In this document: in pieces, positions 52,001 to 60,317 of the stretch
Layout of the letters: every line of letters begins with the position of its first letter
Position numbering within the stretch: position 1 is the stretch's first letter
Origin: Crossiella sp. CA-258035
GTDB lineage: Bacteria; Actinomycetota; Actinomycetes; Mycobacteriales; Pseudonocardiaceae
Length of the DNA stretch: 64,000 nt
Reading direction: 5' to 3'
Assembly: GCF_030064675.1 (NCBI RefSeq)
Contig: NZ_CP116413.1
Location: 1,335,001 to 1,399,000 of the forward strand
Translations under genes and position numbers: made by a program
Notes under the pieces: model-generated
Databases searched by the model: none
What the model was told of the DNA's origin: nothing
What the model saw: the letters and a program-made list of their open reading frames with translations, nothing else

Positions 52001-52875
52001 TGCAACGCGGCGACCAGCTCGGGGTGGTCCAGGCAGCGGCCGTAGAAGTCGGCGCGCAGCCCGAGCACCACCAGGGCCGGGCCCTCGGTGGCGGCCAGGT
52101 GCAGCAGCCGGATGAAGGTGCGCCGGGCCTCCTGGTCGGGGCAGAGGGTGAAGACCTCCTCGAACTGGTCCACGATGATCACCCGGCGCTGCTCGCCGAG
52201 CGCCTCCCGGACCTGCGCCGCGGTCTCCGCCTCGGCCATCCCAGGCAGGTGCCGGTCCAGCTCCTTGACCGGGTGCACGCCAGGGGTGAGCAGGGTGACC
52301 GGCCAGTCCGCGGTCTCGGCCCCGCCGGCCAGCGCGGGCACCAGCCCGGCCCGCAGCAGCGAGGACTTGCCCGCCCCCGACGCGCCGACCAGCATCGCGA
52401 GCCCGTCGCCCGCGCGCAGCAGGCGGAGCAGGGCGGCGGTGGCCCGTTCCCGGCCGAAGAAGTGCGGCGAGTTCTCCGGCTGGAAGGCGGCCAGCCCCCG
52501 GTACGGGCACAGCGTCTCATCCGGCGGCGGCTCGGCCTCCTCCACCGGACTGGCCTGCGCGGCCGACCACAGCTCCCGCCAGCCGTCCCGGTCGTAGAGG
52601 CCGGGCAGCACCGGCGCCGACCGCCGGGCGCGCGCCTCGCCGATGAGGATCTCCAGCACCACGGCCAGCCCGGCGAACCGGGCCGGCACGTTGCGGCCAC
52701 GCCGCCAGTCGCTGATCCGCTGGGTGGTCACCTGGACCGGCCTGCCGCGCTCGTCGGTGCGCCGGGCGCGCGCCACCGACTCGGCGACCCGCTTCAGCGG
52801 TGGGTCACCGGCTTCGGCGTACAGCAGCGCGAATCGTTCGGCGAAGGCCGCGCGGGCCCCGGATGCGACCGACAA
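49006..52875 (-). CDS. nSTAND1-type ATPase with XRE-like N-terminus, one membrane helix and 14 WD40 repeats
   Basis: About 1289 aa. HTH-like N-terminus (TTQRISDWRRGRN, about 45-75), STAND NTPase with Walker A VGASGAGKSS (about 162) and Walker B RVIIVDQFEEVF (about 228), helical bundle, one membrane helix (about 545-570), then 14 WD repeats (about 635-1265), enough for two seven-bladed propellers. It is a signal-transduction ATPase in which the propellers sense and the ATPase oligomerises. Start TTG 52875 has GGGGAG 9 nt upstream; a TTG at 52911 is possible. Such proteins are used in regulation and defence. Confidence 0.88.
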   Translation of the reverse strand: MSVASGARAAFAERFALLYAEAGDPPLKRVAESVARARRTDERGRPVQVTTQRISDWRRGRNVPARFAGLAVVLEILIGEARARRSAPVLPGLYDRDGWRELWSAAQASPVEEAEPPPDETLCPYRGLAAFQPENSPHFFGRERATAALLRLLRAGDGLAMLVGASGAGKSSLLRAGLVPALAGGAETADWPVTLLTPGVHPVKELDRHLPGMAEAETAAQVREALGEQRRVIIVDQFEEVFTLCPDQEARRTFIRLLHLAATEGPALVVLGLRADFYGRCLDHPELVAALQDRHLVLGPMTVAELRAAVTAPARAVGLQLETGLVELLMRDLGVSERRGRVRGEKDTYDAGALPLLSHALLATWQHRQGGRLTVAGYRAAGGIQGAVAATAERAWAELDAAGQAAARPLLLRLVRIGEDTEDTRRRASRDEVLAQAPDRAATETALETLVSARLVTLDAESVEITHEALLRAWPRLHGWLDQDREGHLTRQRLEEDAKTWAAQHRDASLLYRGARLQTSRQAVAGAGPSELARQFLATSTRQWRRAVWLRRAAVAAVCVLALIASVAAVVTLEQRDEAQFRQVMAEADRVLDTDPSLSAQLSLVAHQLRPGDTEVRSRVLATQQLPLATGLTGHNGAVYLTSFSPDGRTLATAGYDGTARLWDVTDQTRPRQLGQPLTGHTKWLSSAVFSPDGRTLATTGADNTIRLWDVTDPARARLLGQPLNTGGGTAYLLAFSPDGRTLATANEDQTARLWDVRDPARPVRIGEPLAGHSGQVRSLAFSPDGTMLATGSDDTQVRLWDVRDPARVTPIGRPLTGHLAGLHSVAFSPDGKLLASGSDDKTIRLWDLSDPAAANPAGPPVVGHSAQIWSVAFSRTQNLLASASADGTARLWNISNPAGVTQFGPQLTGRNNELYAVAFSPDGRSLAVGGEDGAARLWSLPSGALVGHAVAVGTPEFRPDGRVLASGGGDRTIRLWDVADPNAPKALAAIDNGHTDPVWWVTFRGDGKVLASASTDRTIRLWDVTDPAKPVPLGAPIPGAQKYSLPIRFSPDGKLLAAPMDHNMIQLIDVSDPARPRPLGTPTEAHTGSITSLRFTPDGRTLVSASDDHRIRLWDVTDPVRPAAIGEPLSAHTEAVRTAELSPDGKTLASGGGDNTIRLWDLSDPRHPVAGKVLTGHTESVNQINFSPDGKTLVSGSADRTVRRWSVPGGEPVGVPLTTSFATWSSPVYSPGGQFLVTPGSDNTLRLWDLNLEDAQQRVCARTRDVLTEDQWRRHLPQLDYEPPCPDQ

Positions 52876-52934
52876 CCGACATGCTCTCCCCGCTCCCCAG
52901 CGCTCCGCCAATCCGGACCGGAAAACTCATCCTA

Positions 52935-52949
52935 TGCAGGTGACCTGCA
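52935..52949. promoter_or_regulatory. Palindrome upstream of the STAND-WD40 gene
   Basis: TGCAGGTGACCTGCA, perfect around a central G, about 60 bp upstream of the start, is a candidate operator in the 199-bp gap after the MFS gene. A weak stem (GCTGAGA/TCTCAGC at 53049-53079) may end the MFS transcript. Confidence 0.4.
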
Positions 52950-53074
52950 CCTTCGGGTATCCGGTCCGGTGCTGACAGTGCGGCGGACAACCGGGGCTTG
53001 AAAGGTTGACCCAGCGAAGAGGTGTCCATGGGATCGGCGGGAAGCGCTGCTGAGAGTCCAACTGGGGGTACTTC

Positions 53075-54523
53075 TCAGCGGCGCGTCTCTGCCTCCTCCA
53101 CCGGGACACCTTCCGCGTCTTCGGCATCCACGTCATACCCGACTGGCTCCCAGCGCACCAGCAGCAGGGCGAGCAGCCCCAGCGCGGGCGCGAGCGCGAT
53201 GACCCAGAACACGCCGGTTCCCAGGCTCGCGCTCAGCACCGGGAACAGGAACAGGGACACCGTGGAGCCGATGCGCAGCATCCCCTGGTTGAACCCGACG
53301 CCCACCCCGCGCAGCGAGGTCGGATAGCTCAGCGTCGCGAAGGTCATGTAGTTCGCGCCCGGCCCCCAGCCCTGGGCGAACAGGAACGCCCCCAGCGCGA
53401 GCAGCGCGGCCACCGCCAGCTCCTGTCCGCTGGGCCGCCCGATCAGCGCGAGCGCGACCAGCGCGGCCAGCTGCACCCCGAACCCGAGCGCGGTCAGCTG
53501 CCACGCGCCCCGGCTGCGCACCCAGCGGATGCCGAGCAGGCCGCCGGTGACCGCGAAGCACACGTTGAGCACCAGCGAGGCGCTGATCGTGGTCAGCGGC
53601 CCCTGGGCGAGGAACCCGGCGATGATCACCGGCAGGCCGTAGGCGACCGCGTTGTAGCCGAAGGTCTGGGCCAGCGCCACGGCGAGGGAGAGCCAGGTGC
53701 GGCGGCGGTAGGTGCGGTTGAACAGCCGCCCGAACTCCGCCCGGACCGACCGCTTCGGCGCCTTCACCACGGTGGCCTCCGGCGCGACGACCGCGTTGAC
53801 CCCGTAGGACCTGCGCAGGATCGCCGCGGCGCCCTCCAGGTCGCCCTGACCAGCGGCCCAGGCAGGCGACTCGTTCATGTAGCGGTGCCGCACCAGCAGC
53901 ACGACCAGCGCGGGCACCGCGCCGAAGCCGACGGTGAACCGCCACAGCACGCCGTGGTTCTGCGCCGGGATCAGGAAGTACAGGCCGAGGATGATCAGGT
54001 AGCAGGCGCTGGTGGCCACGAACCAGGCCGCCGACCAGGACGCGGTGCGCGAGCCCTTGCTGCCCTTGCCGCGCAGCCGGGAGAACTCGGCCAGGAAGGC
54101 CATCGCCACCGGCAGGTCCATGCCGACACCGATGCCCATCAGGAACCGGAACAGCACCAGCACCTCGGCGCTGGGCGCCAGTGCGCAGCCGAGCGCGGCC
54201 ACCACGAAGAACAGCATGTCCGCCATGAACACCCGGTACCGGCCGATCTTGTCGACCAGGTAGCCGCCACCGAGCGCGCCGACCACCGCACCGACCATGA
54301 TCGAGGCGTTCACGATGCCCGCGCCCACCGGGCTGAGCCCGAACTGGACGGTGATGTCGCGCATCCCGTAGGCCAGCGAGCTGAAGTCGTAGGCGTCGAT
54401 GAAGATGCCGCCCAGCGCGATGATCACGATCATGGTGGCGTGACTGCCCCGCGCGGCCCCCGAGTTCACCAGGTCGGTGACATCGCGGGCCGAGCGGATC
54501 AGCACGGGTTCGGCCTGGCTCAC
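53075..54523 (-). CDS. MFS transporter, metabolite:H+ symporter type
   Basis: A protein of about 482 aa with 12 membrane helices. The loop 2-3 motif is GGYLVDKIGRYRV, with a second GIRWVRSRG after helix 8. It is the sugar-porter/aromatic-acid symporter type (DAYDFSSLAYGM). GTG 54523 is chosen, although a TTG at 54559 is possible. The substrate is unknown. It lies downstream of an SDR gene on the same strand. Confidence 0.87.
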   Translation of the reverse strand: MSQAEPVLIRSARDVTDLVNSGAARGSHATMIVIIALGGIFIDAYDFSSLAYGMRDITVQFGLSPVGAGIVNASIMVGAVVGALGGGYLVDKIGRYRVFMADMLFFVVAALGCALAPSAEVLVLFRFLMGIGVGMDLPVAMAFLAEFSRLRGKGSKGSRTASWSAAWFVATSACYLIILGLYFLIPAQNHGVLWRFTVGFGAVPALVVLLVRHRYMNESPAWAAGQGDLEGAAAILRRSYGVNAVVAPEATVVKAPKRSVRAEFGRLFNRTYRRRTWLSLAVALAQTFGYNAVAYGLPVIIAGFLAQGPLTTISASLVLNVCFAVTGGLLGIRWVRSRGAWQLTALGFGVQLAALVALALIGRPSGQELAVAALLALGAFLFAQGWGPGANYMTFATLSYPTSLRGVGVGFNQGMLRIGSTVSLFLFPVLSASLGTGVFWVIALAPALGLLALLLVRWEPVGYDVDAEDAEGVPVEEAETRR

Positions 54524-54560
54524 CAGGGCAGTCTGCGAACCCCGCCGCGCCCCGGGCAAC

Positions 54561-54582
54561 TCGTTCCGCCAGGTGGGAACGA
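54561..54582. promoter_or_regulatory. Inverted repeat upstream of the MFS gene
   Basis: TCGTTCC-N8-GGAACGA, between the SDR stop and the MFS start, is a candidate operator. Confidence 0.45.
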
Positions 54583-54588
54583 TTCGGC

Positions 54589-55320
54589 TCAGATGCCCAG
54601 CCCGCCGTCGACGTGCAGCTCGGCGCCGGTGATGTAGCCGGCGTCCGGCCCGGCCAGGAACACGATCGCGGCGGCCACCTCGGCCGGCCGGCCGTAGCGA
54701 CCGAGCGCGGTGAACGCGGTCCGCTGCGCCGCGGCCTCGCCCTCGTTGGGGTTCATGTCGGTCTCGATCGGACCGGGGTGCACGGTGTTGACGGTGATCC
54801 CGCGCCCGCCGAGGTCCCGCGCCCAGCCCTTGGCGAAGACGGTGATCGCGGCCTTGGTGCCGGAGTACTCGGCCATGCCCCCGAAGGGCTGCCGGGTGGC
54901 CAGCACGCTGCCCACGTTGATGATCCGGCCACCGTCGCTGAGCAGCGGCGTGGCCGCGCGCACAGTGGCCGCCACCCCGCCGATGTTGACCGCCAGCTGC
55001 CGGTCCAGCTCCTCGTCCCCGTTGTCCCTTGCGGCCACCCCGGCGTTGTTGACCAGCACGTCCAGCCGCCCGAAGTGCTCGTGCACCGTCCGCACCAGCT
55101 CCTTCACCTGCGCCGGGTCGGCCTGGTCCGCCTGCACCGCGAGTGCCCTGACCCCGGCCTCTTTCAGCTCCGCGACCACCGCCTCGGCCTTGTCCGGACT
55201 AGCGGTGTAGCTGATCGCGACCTCCGCCCCCGCCGCGCCCAGCGCCCGCGCGGTGGCCGCGCCGATCCCCCGCGAACCCCCGGTGACCAGCGCGACCTTG
55301 CCCGCAAGCTGCTTGCCCAT
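54589..55320 (-). CDS. SDR family oxidoreductase (FabG-like)
   Basis: A 243-aa protein with NADP motif TGGSRGIG, NNAG, and YSGTK active site. The end VDGGLGI is typical of 3-oxoacyl reductase-like SDRs. Start ATG 55320 has AGGGAG 7 nt upstream. A long palindrome lies right before it. Confidence 0.88.
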   Translation of the reverse strand: MGKQLAGKVALVTGGSRGIGAATARALGAAGAEVAISYTASPDKAEAVVAELKEAGVRALAVQADQADPAQVKELVRTVHEHFGRLDVLVNNAGVAARDNGDEELDRQLAVNIGGVAATVRAATPLLSDGGRIINVGSVLATRQPFGGMAEYSGTKAAITVFAKGWARDLGGRGITVNTVHPGPIETDMNPNEGEAAAQRTAFTALGRYGRPAEVAAAIVFLAGPDAGYITGAELHVDGGLGI

Positions 55321-55331
55321 GACCCAACTCC

Positions 55332-55361
55332 CTACTTCTGTAATGTCAAGTACAGAAGTAG
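55332..55361. promoter_or_regulatory. 30-bp operator with perfect 11-bp arms
   Basis: CTACTTCTGTA-N8-TACAGAAGTAG, 11 bp upstream of the SDR ATG. On the minus strand it overlaps the expected -10 of a TTGACG promoter starting near 55385, so it is probably a repressor site. No regulator gene is adjacent. Confidence 0.7.
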
Positions 55362-55420
55362 TCGCCGTGTCACCCACCCGTCAAGGCCGTTATGTACCGT
55401 TCGTTAAAAAGTGCGCCCCG

Positions 55421-56197
55421 TCACGCTTCCCGGTGTACCTGGAACCCGGCGAAGCTCTGCGCCACCGGCATCAGCTCGATGGTGTTGACGTTCACGTGCG
55501 CGGGCTGCCCGGTGACCCAGTGCACGGTCTCCGCGATGTCCTCGGCGGTCAGCGGCTGCATCCCGTCGTAGACCCCGGCCGCCTTGCCCGCGTCACCCTG
55601 GAACCGGACCAGGGAGAACTCGGTGCCACCGCACATGCCGGGCTCCACACAGGTCACCCGGACGCCGGTGCCGTGCAGGTCACTGCGCAGGTTGAGGCTG
55701 AACTGGTGCACGAACGCCTTGGTCCCGCCATAGGCGTTGCCGCCGGGGTAGGGGTGCGTGCCCGCCACCGACCCGATGTTGACCACGTGCCCGCGCCGCC
55801 GCTCGACCATCCCCGGCAACACCGCCCTGGTGCAGTACAGCAACCCCTTGCAGTTGGTGTCGATCATCTGCTCCCAGTCCGCCAGCGAGGCCCGCTGCGC
55901 CGGCTCCAGCCCCAGCGCCAGCCCCGCGTTGTTGACCAGGACGTCAACCTCAGCGAACTCCGCGGGCAACCCGGCGACCACCTGCTCCACCGCGTGGTTG
56001 TCCCGCACGTCCAGCTCCACCGGCAACACCAGGTCGCCGAACTCCCCGGCCAGCTCCGCCAGCTTGTCCTTGCGCCGCGCGGTCGCGATCACACGACTGC
56101 CCTCACCGGCGAACCGGCGGGCGATCGCCGCCCCGAACCCGGTGGACGCGCCGGTCACGAACACGGTCTTCGCCTGAGTGGTCACGGAAGTACTCAC
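55421..56197 (-). CDS. SDR family oxidoreductase (YdfG-like)
   Basis: A 258-aa protein with TGASTGFG, NNAG and YGGTK active site; the LRSDLHGTGVRVTCVEPGM loop is as in YdfG-like 3-hydroxy acid dehydrogenases. Start GTG with GGAGAG upstream. It is not overlapping the neighbouring SDR and may have its own promoter. Confidence 0.88.
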   Translation of the reverse strand: MSTSVTTQAKTVFVTGASTGFGAAIARRFAGEGSRVIATARRKDKLAELAGEFGDLVLPVELDVRDNHAVEQVVAGLPAEFAEVDVLVNNAGLALGLEPAQRASLADWEQMIDTNCKGLLYCTRAVLPGMVERRRGHVVNIGSVAGTHPYPGGNAYGGTKAFVHQFSLNLRSDLHGTGVRVTCVEPGMCGGTEFSLVRFQGDAGKAAGVYDGMQPLTAEDIAETVHWVTGQPAHVNVNTIELMPVAQSFAGFQVHREA

Positions 56198-56302
56198 CGT
56201 TCTCTCCAGATGGGCCAGGTGCCCGTCCAGGCTATGCGGTGAGCGACCGGAACTTCGGCGAATTCGGGGCGGGGGTCCGCGGACAAAGGCGTGCTGAGGG
56301 AG

Positions 56303-56376
56303 CGCCCCCAGCAGGACTCGAACCTGCGACCTAGAGATTAGAAGTCTCTCGCTCTATCCAGCTGAGCTATGAGGGC
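56303..56376 (-). tRNA. tRNA-Arg (UCU anticodon)
   Basis: A 74-nt cloverleaf. The acceptor GCCCTCA pairs with TGGGGGC, the D arm contains AGCTCAGCTGGATAGAGC, the anticodon loop is CTTCTAA (anticodon TCT, reads AGA) and the T arm is GGTTCGAGTCC. CCA is not encoded. No other RNA gene is near. Confidence 0.95.
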
Positions 56377-56468
56377 ACGGCGGTTGGCAACCGCCGGGCG
56401 AAATCGTAGCCGGAACCCGGCCCGGGGTCGCGCCCCCTTCCAGGTTCTTCGTTGCCTACGCTCGTCCT

Positions 56469-58493
56469 GTGGCACCCGAGCGCACCGACGAGGTCGACCC
56501 CACCCCCGTTCGACGTCCCACCGGCGGCATGGCGGTGCTGGTGGTCGTGGGGATCCTGCTGGCACTGAGCGTCGCGGTCGCGCTCACCGCGCTATCGCCC
56601 GGCCGGGTGTACGCCGAGTACGGGCTACCCGATCCCGGCGATCTCACCCGGTTCGGCCAGTCGCTGGTCAGGGCCATCGCCGAGGTGTGCGCGGCGATCG
56701 CGGTCGGCTCGCTGCTGTTCGCGGTCTTCCTCGCCCCGGCCCAGCGCAGCGGGCTGCTGGCCGCCGACGGCTACGCCGCGGTGCGGGCCGCGGGCTGGGC
56801 GGCGCTGGGCTGGTTCCTGGCCGCGTCGGCCATGGTGCCGCTGTTCGTGGCCAACGCGCTGGGCAAGCCGGTCACCGACGTGCTCGACCCGGCCCAGCTG
56901 ATCGTCTACATCGACGCGCTGGAGCAGGCCAAGGCGTGGGTGGCCACCGCGCTGCTGGCCGGGCTGCTGGCCATCGCCTGCCGGATCGTGCTGTCCTGGG
57001 GCTGGGCCTTCGCCACCTTCGCCTTCGGCCTGCTCTGCCTGATGCCGGTCGCGGTCACCGGGCACTCGGCCTCCGGCGGCTCGCACGACGTCGGCACCAA
57101 CTCGCTGATCTTCCACCTGCTGGCCACCGGCTTCTGGGTTGGCGGCCTGGTCGCGCTGGTCGCGCACGCCTACCGCGGCGGCGGCCACCTCCAGCTCGCC
57201 TACCGCCGCTTCTCCAAGCTGGCCCTGGTCTGCTGGATCACCCTGGCCGTCTCCGGCGTGGTCAACGCGCTGGTGCGGCTCACCCCGGCCGAGGTCTTCA
57301 CCACCCCGTACGGCGCGCTGGTGCTGGCCAAGATCGGCGCGCTGGGCGTGCTCGGCGTGATCGGCTTCTTCCAGCGGCGGCGCGGCGTGCTGGCACTGGG
57401 CGTGGACGAGTCCCGCTCGGTGCTGATGCGCCTGGGCGGCATCGAGATGCTGCTGATGCTGGCCACCATCGGCATCGCGGTCGCCCTGGGTGGCACCCCG
57501 CCGCCGGGGGAGATCAGCGCGCGGCCGAGCACCACCGAACTGCTGATCGGCTACGACCTGGACGGCCCGCCGACCTTCCTGGCGCTGCTGCTGGACTGGC
57601 GGTTCGACCTGCTCTTCGGCACGCTCTCGATCGCCGCCGCGCTGGTCTACCTGCTGGGCGTGCGCCGCCTGCGCAAGCGCGGCGACCGCTGGCCGGTCGG
57701 CCGCACCATCGCCTGGATCGCGGGCTGCCTGACCATCCTGATCGCCACCAGCTCCGGCATCGGCCGCTACTCACCGGCGATGTTCAGCGTGCACATGGGC
57801 AGCCACATGCTGCTGTCCATGCTGGCCCCGGTGCTGCTGGTGCTCGGCGGCCCGGTCACGCTGGCCCTGCGCGCGCTGCCCACCGCGGGCAAGGACGCCC
57901 CGAGCGGGCCGAGGGAGTGGATCCTGGCGCTGGTGCACTCGCCGGTCAGCCGGGTGCTGACCCACCCGCTGGTCGCGCTCGCGCTGTTCGTCGGCTCCTT
58001 CTACGGCCTGTACTTCTCCGGCCTGTTCGACGCCGCGCTGCCGCTGCACTGGGCGCACCTGGCGATGAACGCGCACTTCCTGCTCGCCGGGTACGTCTTC
58101 TACTGGCCGGTGATCGGTATCGACCCTGCGCCGCGCAGGCTGCCGCCGCTGGGCCGCCTCGGCCTGGTGTTCGCCTCGATGCCCTTCCACGCCTTCTTCG
58201 GCATCGCGCTGATGAGCGGCTCCACCGTGATCGGCGAGTCCTTCTACCACCAGCTCAACCTGCCCTGGGTGAGCGACCTGCTCTCCGACCAGCGCCTCGG
58301 CGGCGGCCTGACCTGGGCCTCCGGCGAACTGCCGCTGCTGGTGGTGGTGATCGCGCTGCTCGCCCAGTGGGCCAAGGCCGACGACCGGGACGCCAAGCGC
58401 TCCGACCGGCACGCCGAGGCCGACGGGGACGCCGACCTGACCGCGTACAACGAGATGCTCAAGCGGATGGCCGGGGGCAAGCGCGACGGCTGA
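56469..58493 (+). CDS. CopD-CtaG fusion, copper transport/cytochrome oxidase assembly
   Basis: A 674-aa membrane protein. Residues about 15-330 are the CopD-like part (NSLIFHLLATGFWVGGLVAL), and about 370-620 the CtaG/caa3 assembly part (MFSVHMGSHMLLSMLAPVLLV, ALPLHWAHLAMNAHFLLAGY, FASMPFHAFFGIALM) with repeated Met and His. It is probably involved in copper delivery to the terminal oxidase in the plasma membrane. Start GTG with little leader. The fusion is common in actinobacteria. Confidence 0.92.
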   Translation: MAPERTDEVDPTPVRRPTGGMAVLVVVGILLALSVAVALTALSPGRVYAEYGLPDPGDLTRFGQSLVRAIAEVCAAIAVGSLLFAVFLAPAQRSGLLAADGYAAVRAAGWAALGWFLAASAMVPLFVANALGKPVTDVLDPAQLIVYIDALEQAKAWVATALLAGLLAIACRIVLSWGWAFATFAFGLLCLMPVAVTGHSASGGSHDVGTNSLIFHLLATGFWVGGLVALVAHAYRGGGHLQLAYRRFSKLALVCWITLAVSGVVNALVRLTPAEVFTTPYGALVLAKIGALGVLGVIGFFQRRRGVLALGVDESRSVLMRLGGIEMLLMLATIGIAVALGGTPPPGEISARPSTTELLIGYDLDGPPTFLALLLDWRFDLLFGTLSIAAALVYLLGVRRLRKRGDRWPVGRTIAWIAGCLTILIATSSGIGRYSPAMFSVHMGSHMLLSMLAPVLLVLGGPVTLALRALPTAGKDAPSGPREWILALVHSPVSRVLTHPLVALALFVGSFYGLYFSGLFDAALPLHWAHLAMNAHFLLAGYVFYWPVIGIDPAPRRLPPLGRLGLVFASMPFHAFFGIALMSGSTVIGESFYHQLNLPWVSDLLSDQRLGGGLTWASGELPLLVVVIALLAQWAKADDRDAKRSDRHAEADGDADLTAYNEMLKRMAGGKRDG

Positions 58494-58509
58494 CCCCCGG
58501 CCTGCTCGC

Positions 58510-59334
58510 TCAGGGGCGGCGGAACCCGCGTTCGGCCAGCACCGCGCCGACCACCGCGATCCCCGCGCTGACCACCAGGGCCGAGGTCACCCCGGACCCG
58601 ACCGGGTTGTTCAGCGCCAGGTCGCGGGAGGCGTTGATGGCGTAGGAGATCGGGTTCACCTCGGCCACCACCTGCAGCCAGCTGGGCAGGCTCTGGATCG
58701 GCACGAACGCGCTGGAGGCGAACTGCAGCGGGAACAGCGCCATCATGCCCACCATCTGCGCGGTGGTGCTCTCCCGCAGCCAGGCGGCCGCGGCCAGGAA
58801 CAGCCAGCCGAGGCTCCAGCCGACCGCCAGCGCCAGCAGCAGCGCGCCGGTGACGCCGAGGATCCCGCCCGCCGGGGCGAAGCCGAAGAACAGCGCGGCC
58901 GCGATCAGCATCACGACCAGCTCGATCAGGCCCCTGGTGAGGTCGGCGATGCTGCGCGCGATCAGCACCGCCACCGGGCTCACCGGCATCGAGCGGAACC
59001 TGGCCAGCACGCCGTTCTTCATGTCGCTGGTCAGACCGACACCGGCCTGCACGCCGACCATGGTCGCGGTGGTGACCATGATCGCGGGCAGTAAGTAGTC
59101 GATGTAGGCGACACCCTTGGGGAACATCGGCCCCTCGGCGATGACCCGGAACACCTGGCTGAACAGCACCAGCATCAGCAGCGGCTGCATCAGGCTGAAC
59201 ACGAGCGTCTTGGGGTCGCGCAGCACCGGGCGCAGCGAGCGTCCGGTGAGCACCATGATCTGGGTGAACAGGCTGCTGCCCCGCCACGGGGTGGCCACCT
59301 CGGGCACCTCCGGGCGGGCGATGGTCGTGGTCAT
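58510..59334 (-). CDS. ABC-2 type exporter permease (DrrB-like)
   Basis: A 274-aa protein with six membrane helices and the ABC-2 pattern (LRPVLRDPKTLVFSLMQPL, MKNGVLARFRSMPVSP, QSLPSWLQVVAEVNPISY). Ribosome site AGGA 6 nt before ATG. It is paired with the DrrA-like ATPase 11 bp upstream. It pumps drugs or lipids outward. Confidence 0.92.
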   Translation of the reverse strand: MTTTIARPEVPEVATPWRGSSLFTQIMVLTGRSLRPVLRDPKTLVFSLMQPLLMLVLFSQVFRVIAEGPMFPKGVAYIDYLLPAIMVTTATMVGVQAGVGLTSDMKNGVLARFRSMPVSPVAVLIARSIADLTRGLIELVVMLIAAALFFGFAPAGGILGVTGALLLALAVGWSLGWLFLAAAAWLRESTTAQMVGMMALFPLQFASSAFVPIQSLPSWLQVVAEVNPISYAINASRDLALNNPVGSGVTSALVVSAGIAVVGAVLAERGFRRP

Positions 59335-59345
59335 CACGATTCCTC

Positions 59346-60290
59346 TCAGGCCGCGCTCGAGGAGCTGTGGGTCAGGGCCAGGTACACGTCGTCCAGGGTC
59401 GGCTCGGTCAGCGCCAGCCCGGCGGGTTCGATGCCGGCCTCGTCCAGCGCGCGCACCACGGTGACCAGCTCCTTGGAGGCCAGCACCGGCACGGTGATCG
59501 AGTTGCGCTCCGGGTCGAAGACCGGCTGCTTGCCGCCGCGGCGGATCGCCTCCACCGCCTGCCACGGATCGGCGCCGGGCTCCAGCGAGACCGCCACGGT
59601 GCGCTGCCCGACCTCCGCCTTCAGCTGCGCCGCGGTGCCCTGGGCGATCACCCTGCCCTTGTTCAGCACGGTGATCGAGTCGGCCAGCCGGTCGGCCTCG
59701 TCCAGGTACTGGGTGGTCAGCAGGATCGTGGTGCCGCCAGCGACCAGGCCCTCGACCACCTCCCACATGCCGACCCTGGCCGAGGGGTCCAGGCCGGTGG
59801 TCGGCTCGTCCAGGAACACCATGCTGGGCTGCCCGACCAGGCTCGCGGCCAGGTCCAGCCTGCGGCGCATGCCGCCGGAGTAGGTCTTGACCGGCCGACC
59901 GGCCGCGTCGGCCAGGTTGAAGGTCTCCAGCAGCTCCGCCGCGCGCAGCCGGGCCGCCCGCCGGCCCGCGCCGAGCAGCCTGGCGATCAGCACCAGGTTC
60001 TCGGTGCCGGTCAGGTCCTCGTCCACCGAGGCGAACTGCCCGGTCAGGCCGATCCGGCGGCGTACCTCGATGGGCTGGGCGACCACGTCGAACCCGGCCA
60101 CGCTGGCCGTGCCGGAGGTGGGCGGGAACATCGTGCTGAGGATGTTGACCAGCGTGGTCTTGCCCGCCCCGTTGTGGCCGAGCAGGCCGAGCACGGTGCC
60201 CTGCGGCACCTCCACGCTGACCCGGTCGAGCGCGGTGACCTTGCCGAAGGTCTTGGTCACCGCCGAGGCTCTGATCATCAGTTCGGTCAT
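59346..60290 (-). CDS. ABC exporter ATP-binding protein (DrrA-like)
   Basis: A 314-aa protein with Walker A GHNGAGKTT, signature YSGGMRRRLDLA, Walker B MVFLDEPTTGLDP and a C-terminal domain of the daunorubicin-resistance type. Start ATG 60290 has GGGGGA 7 nt upstream. The operon order is TetR, ATPase, permease, so the TetR likely senses the pump's substrate. Confidence 0.94.
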   Translation of the reverse strand: MTELMIRASAVTKTFGKVTALDRVSVEVPQGTVLGLLGHNGAGKTTLVNILSTMFPPTSGTASVAGFDVVAQPIEVRRRIGLTGQFASVDEDLTGTENLVLIARLLGAGRRAARLRAAELLETFNLADAAGRPVKTYSGGMRRRLDLAASLVGQPSMVFLDEPTTGLDPSARVGMWEVVEGLVAGGTTILLTTQYLDEADRLADSITVLNKGRVIAQGTAAQLKAEVGQRTVAVSLEPGADPWQAVEAIRRGGKQPVFDPERNSITVPVLASKELVTVVRALDEAGIEPAGLALTEPTLDDVYLALTHSSSSAA

Positions 60291-60317
60291 CGGAAAGTCC
60301 CCCAAGAGGTGTGGACG

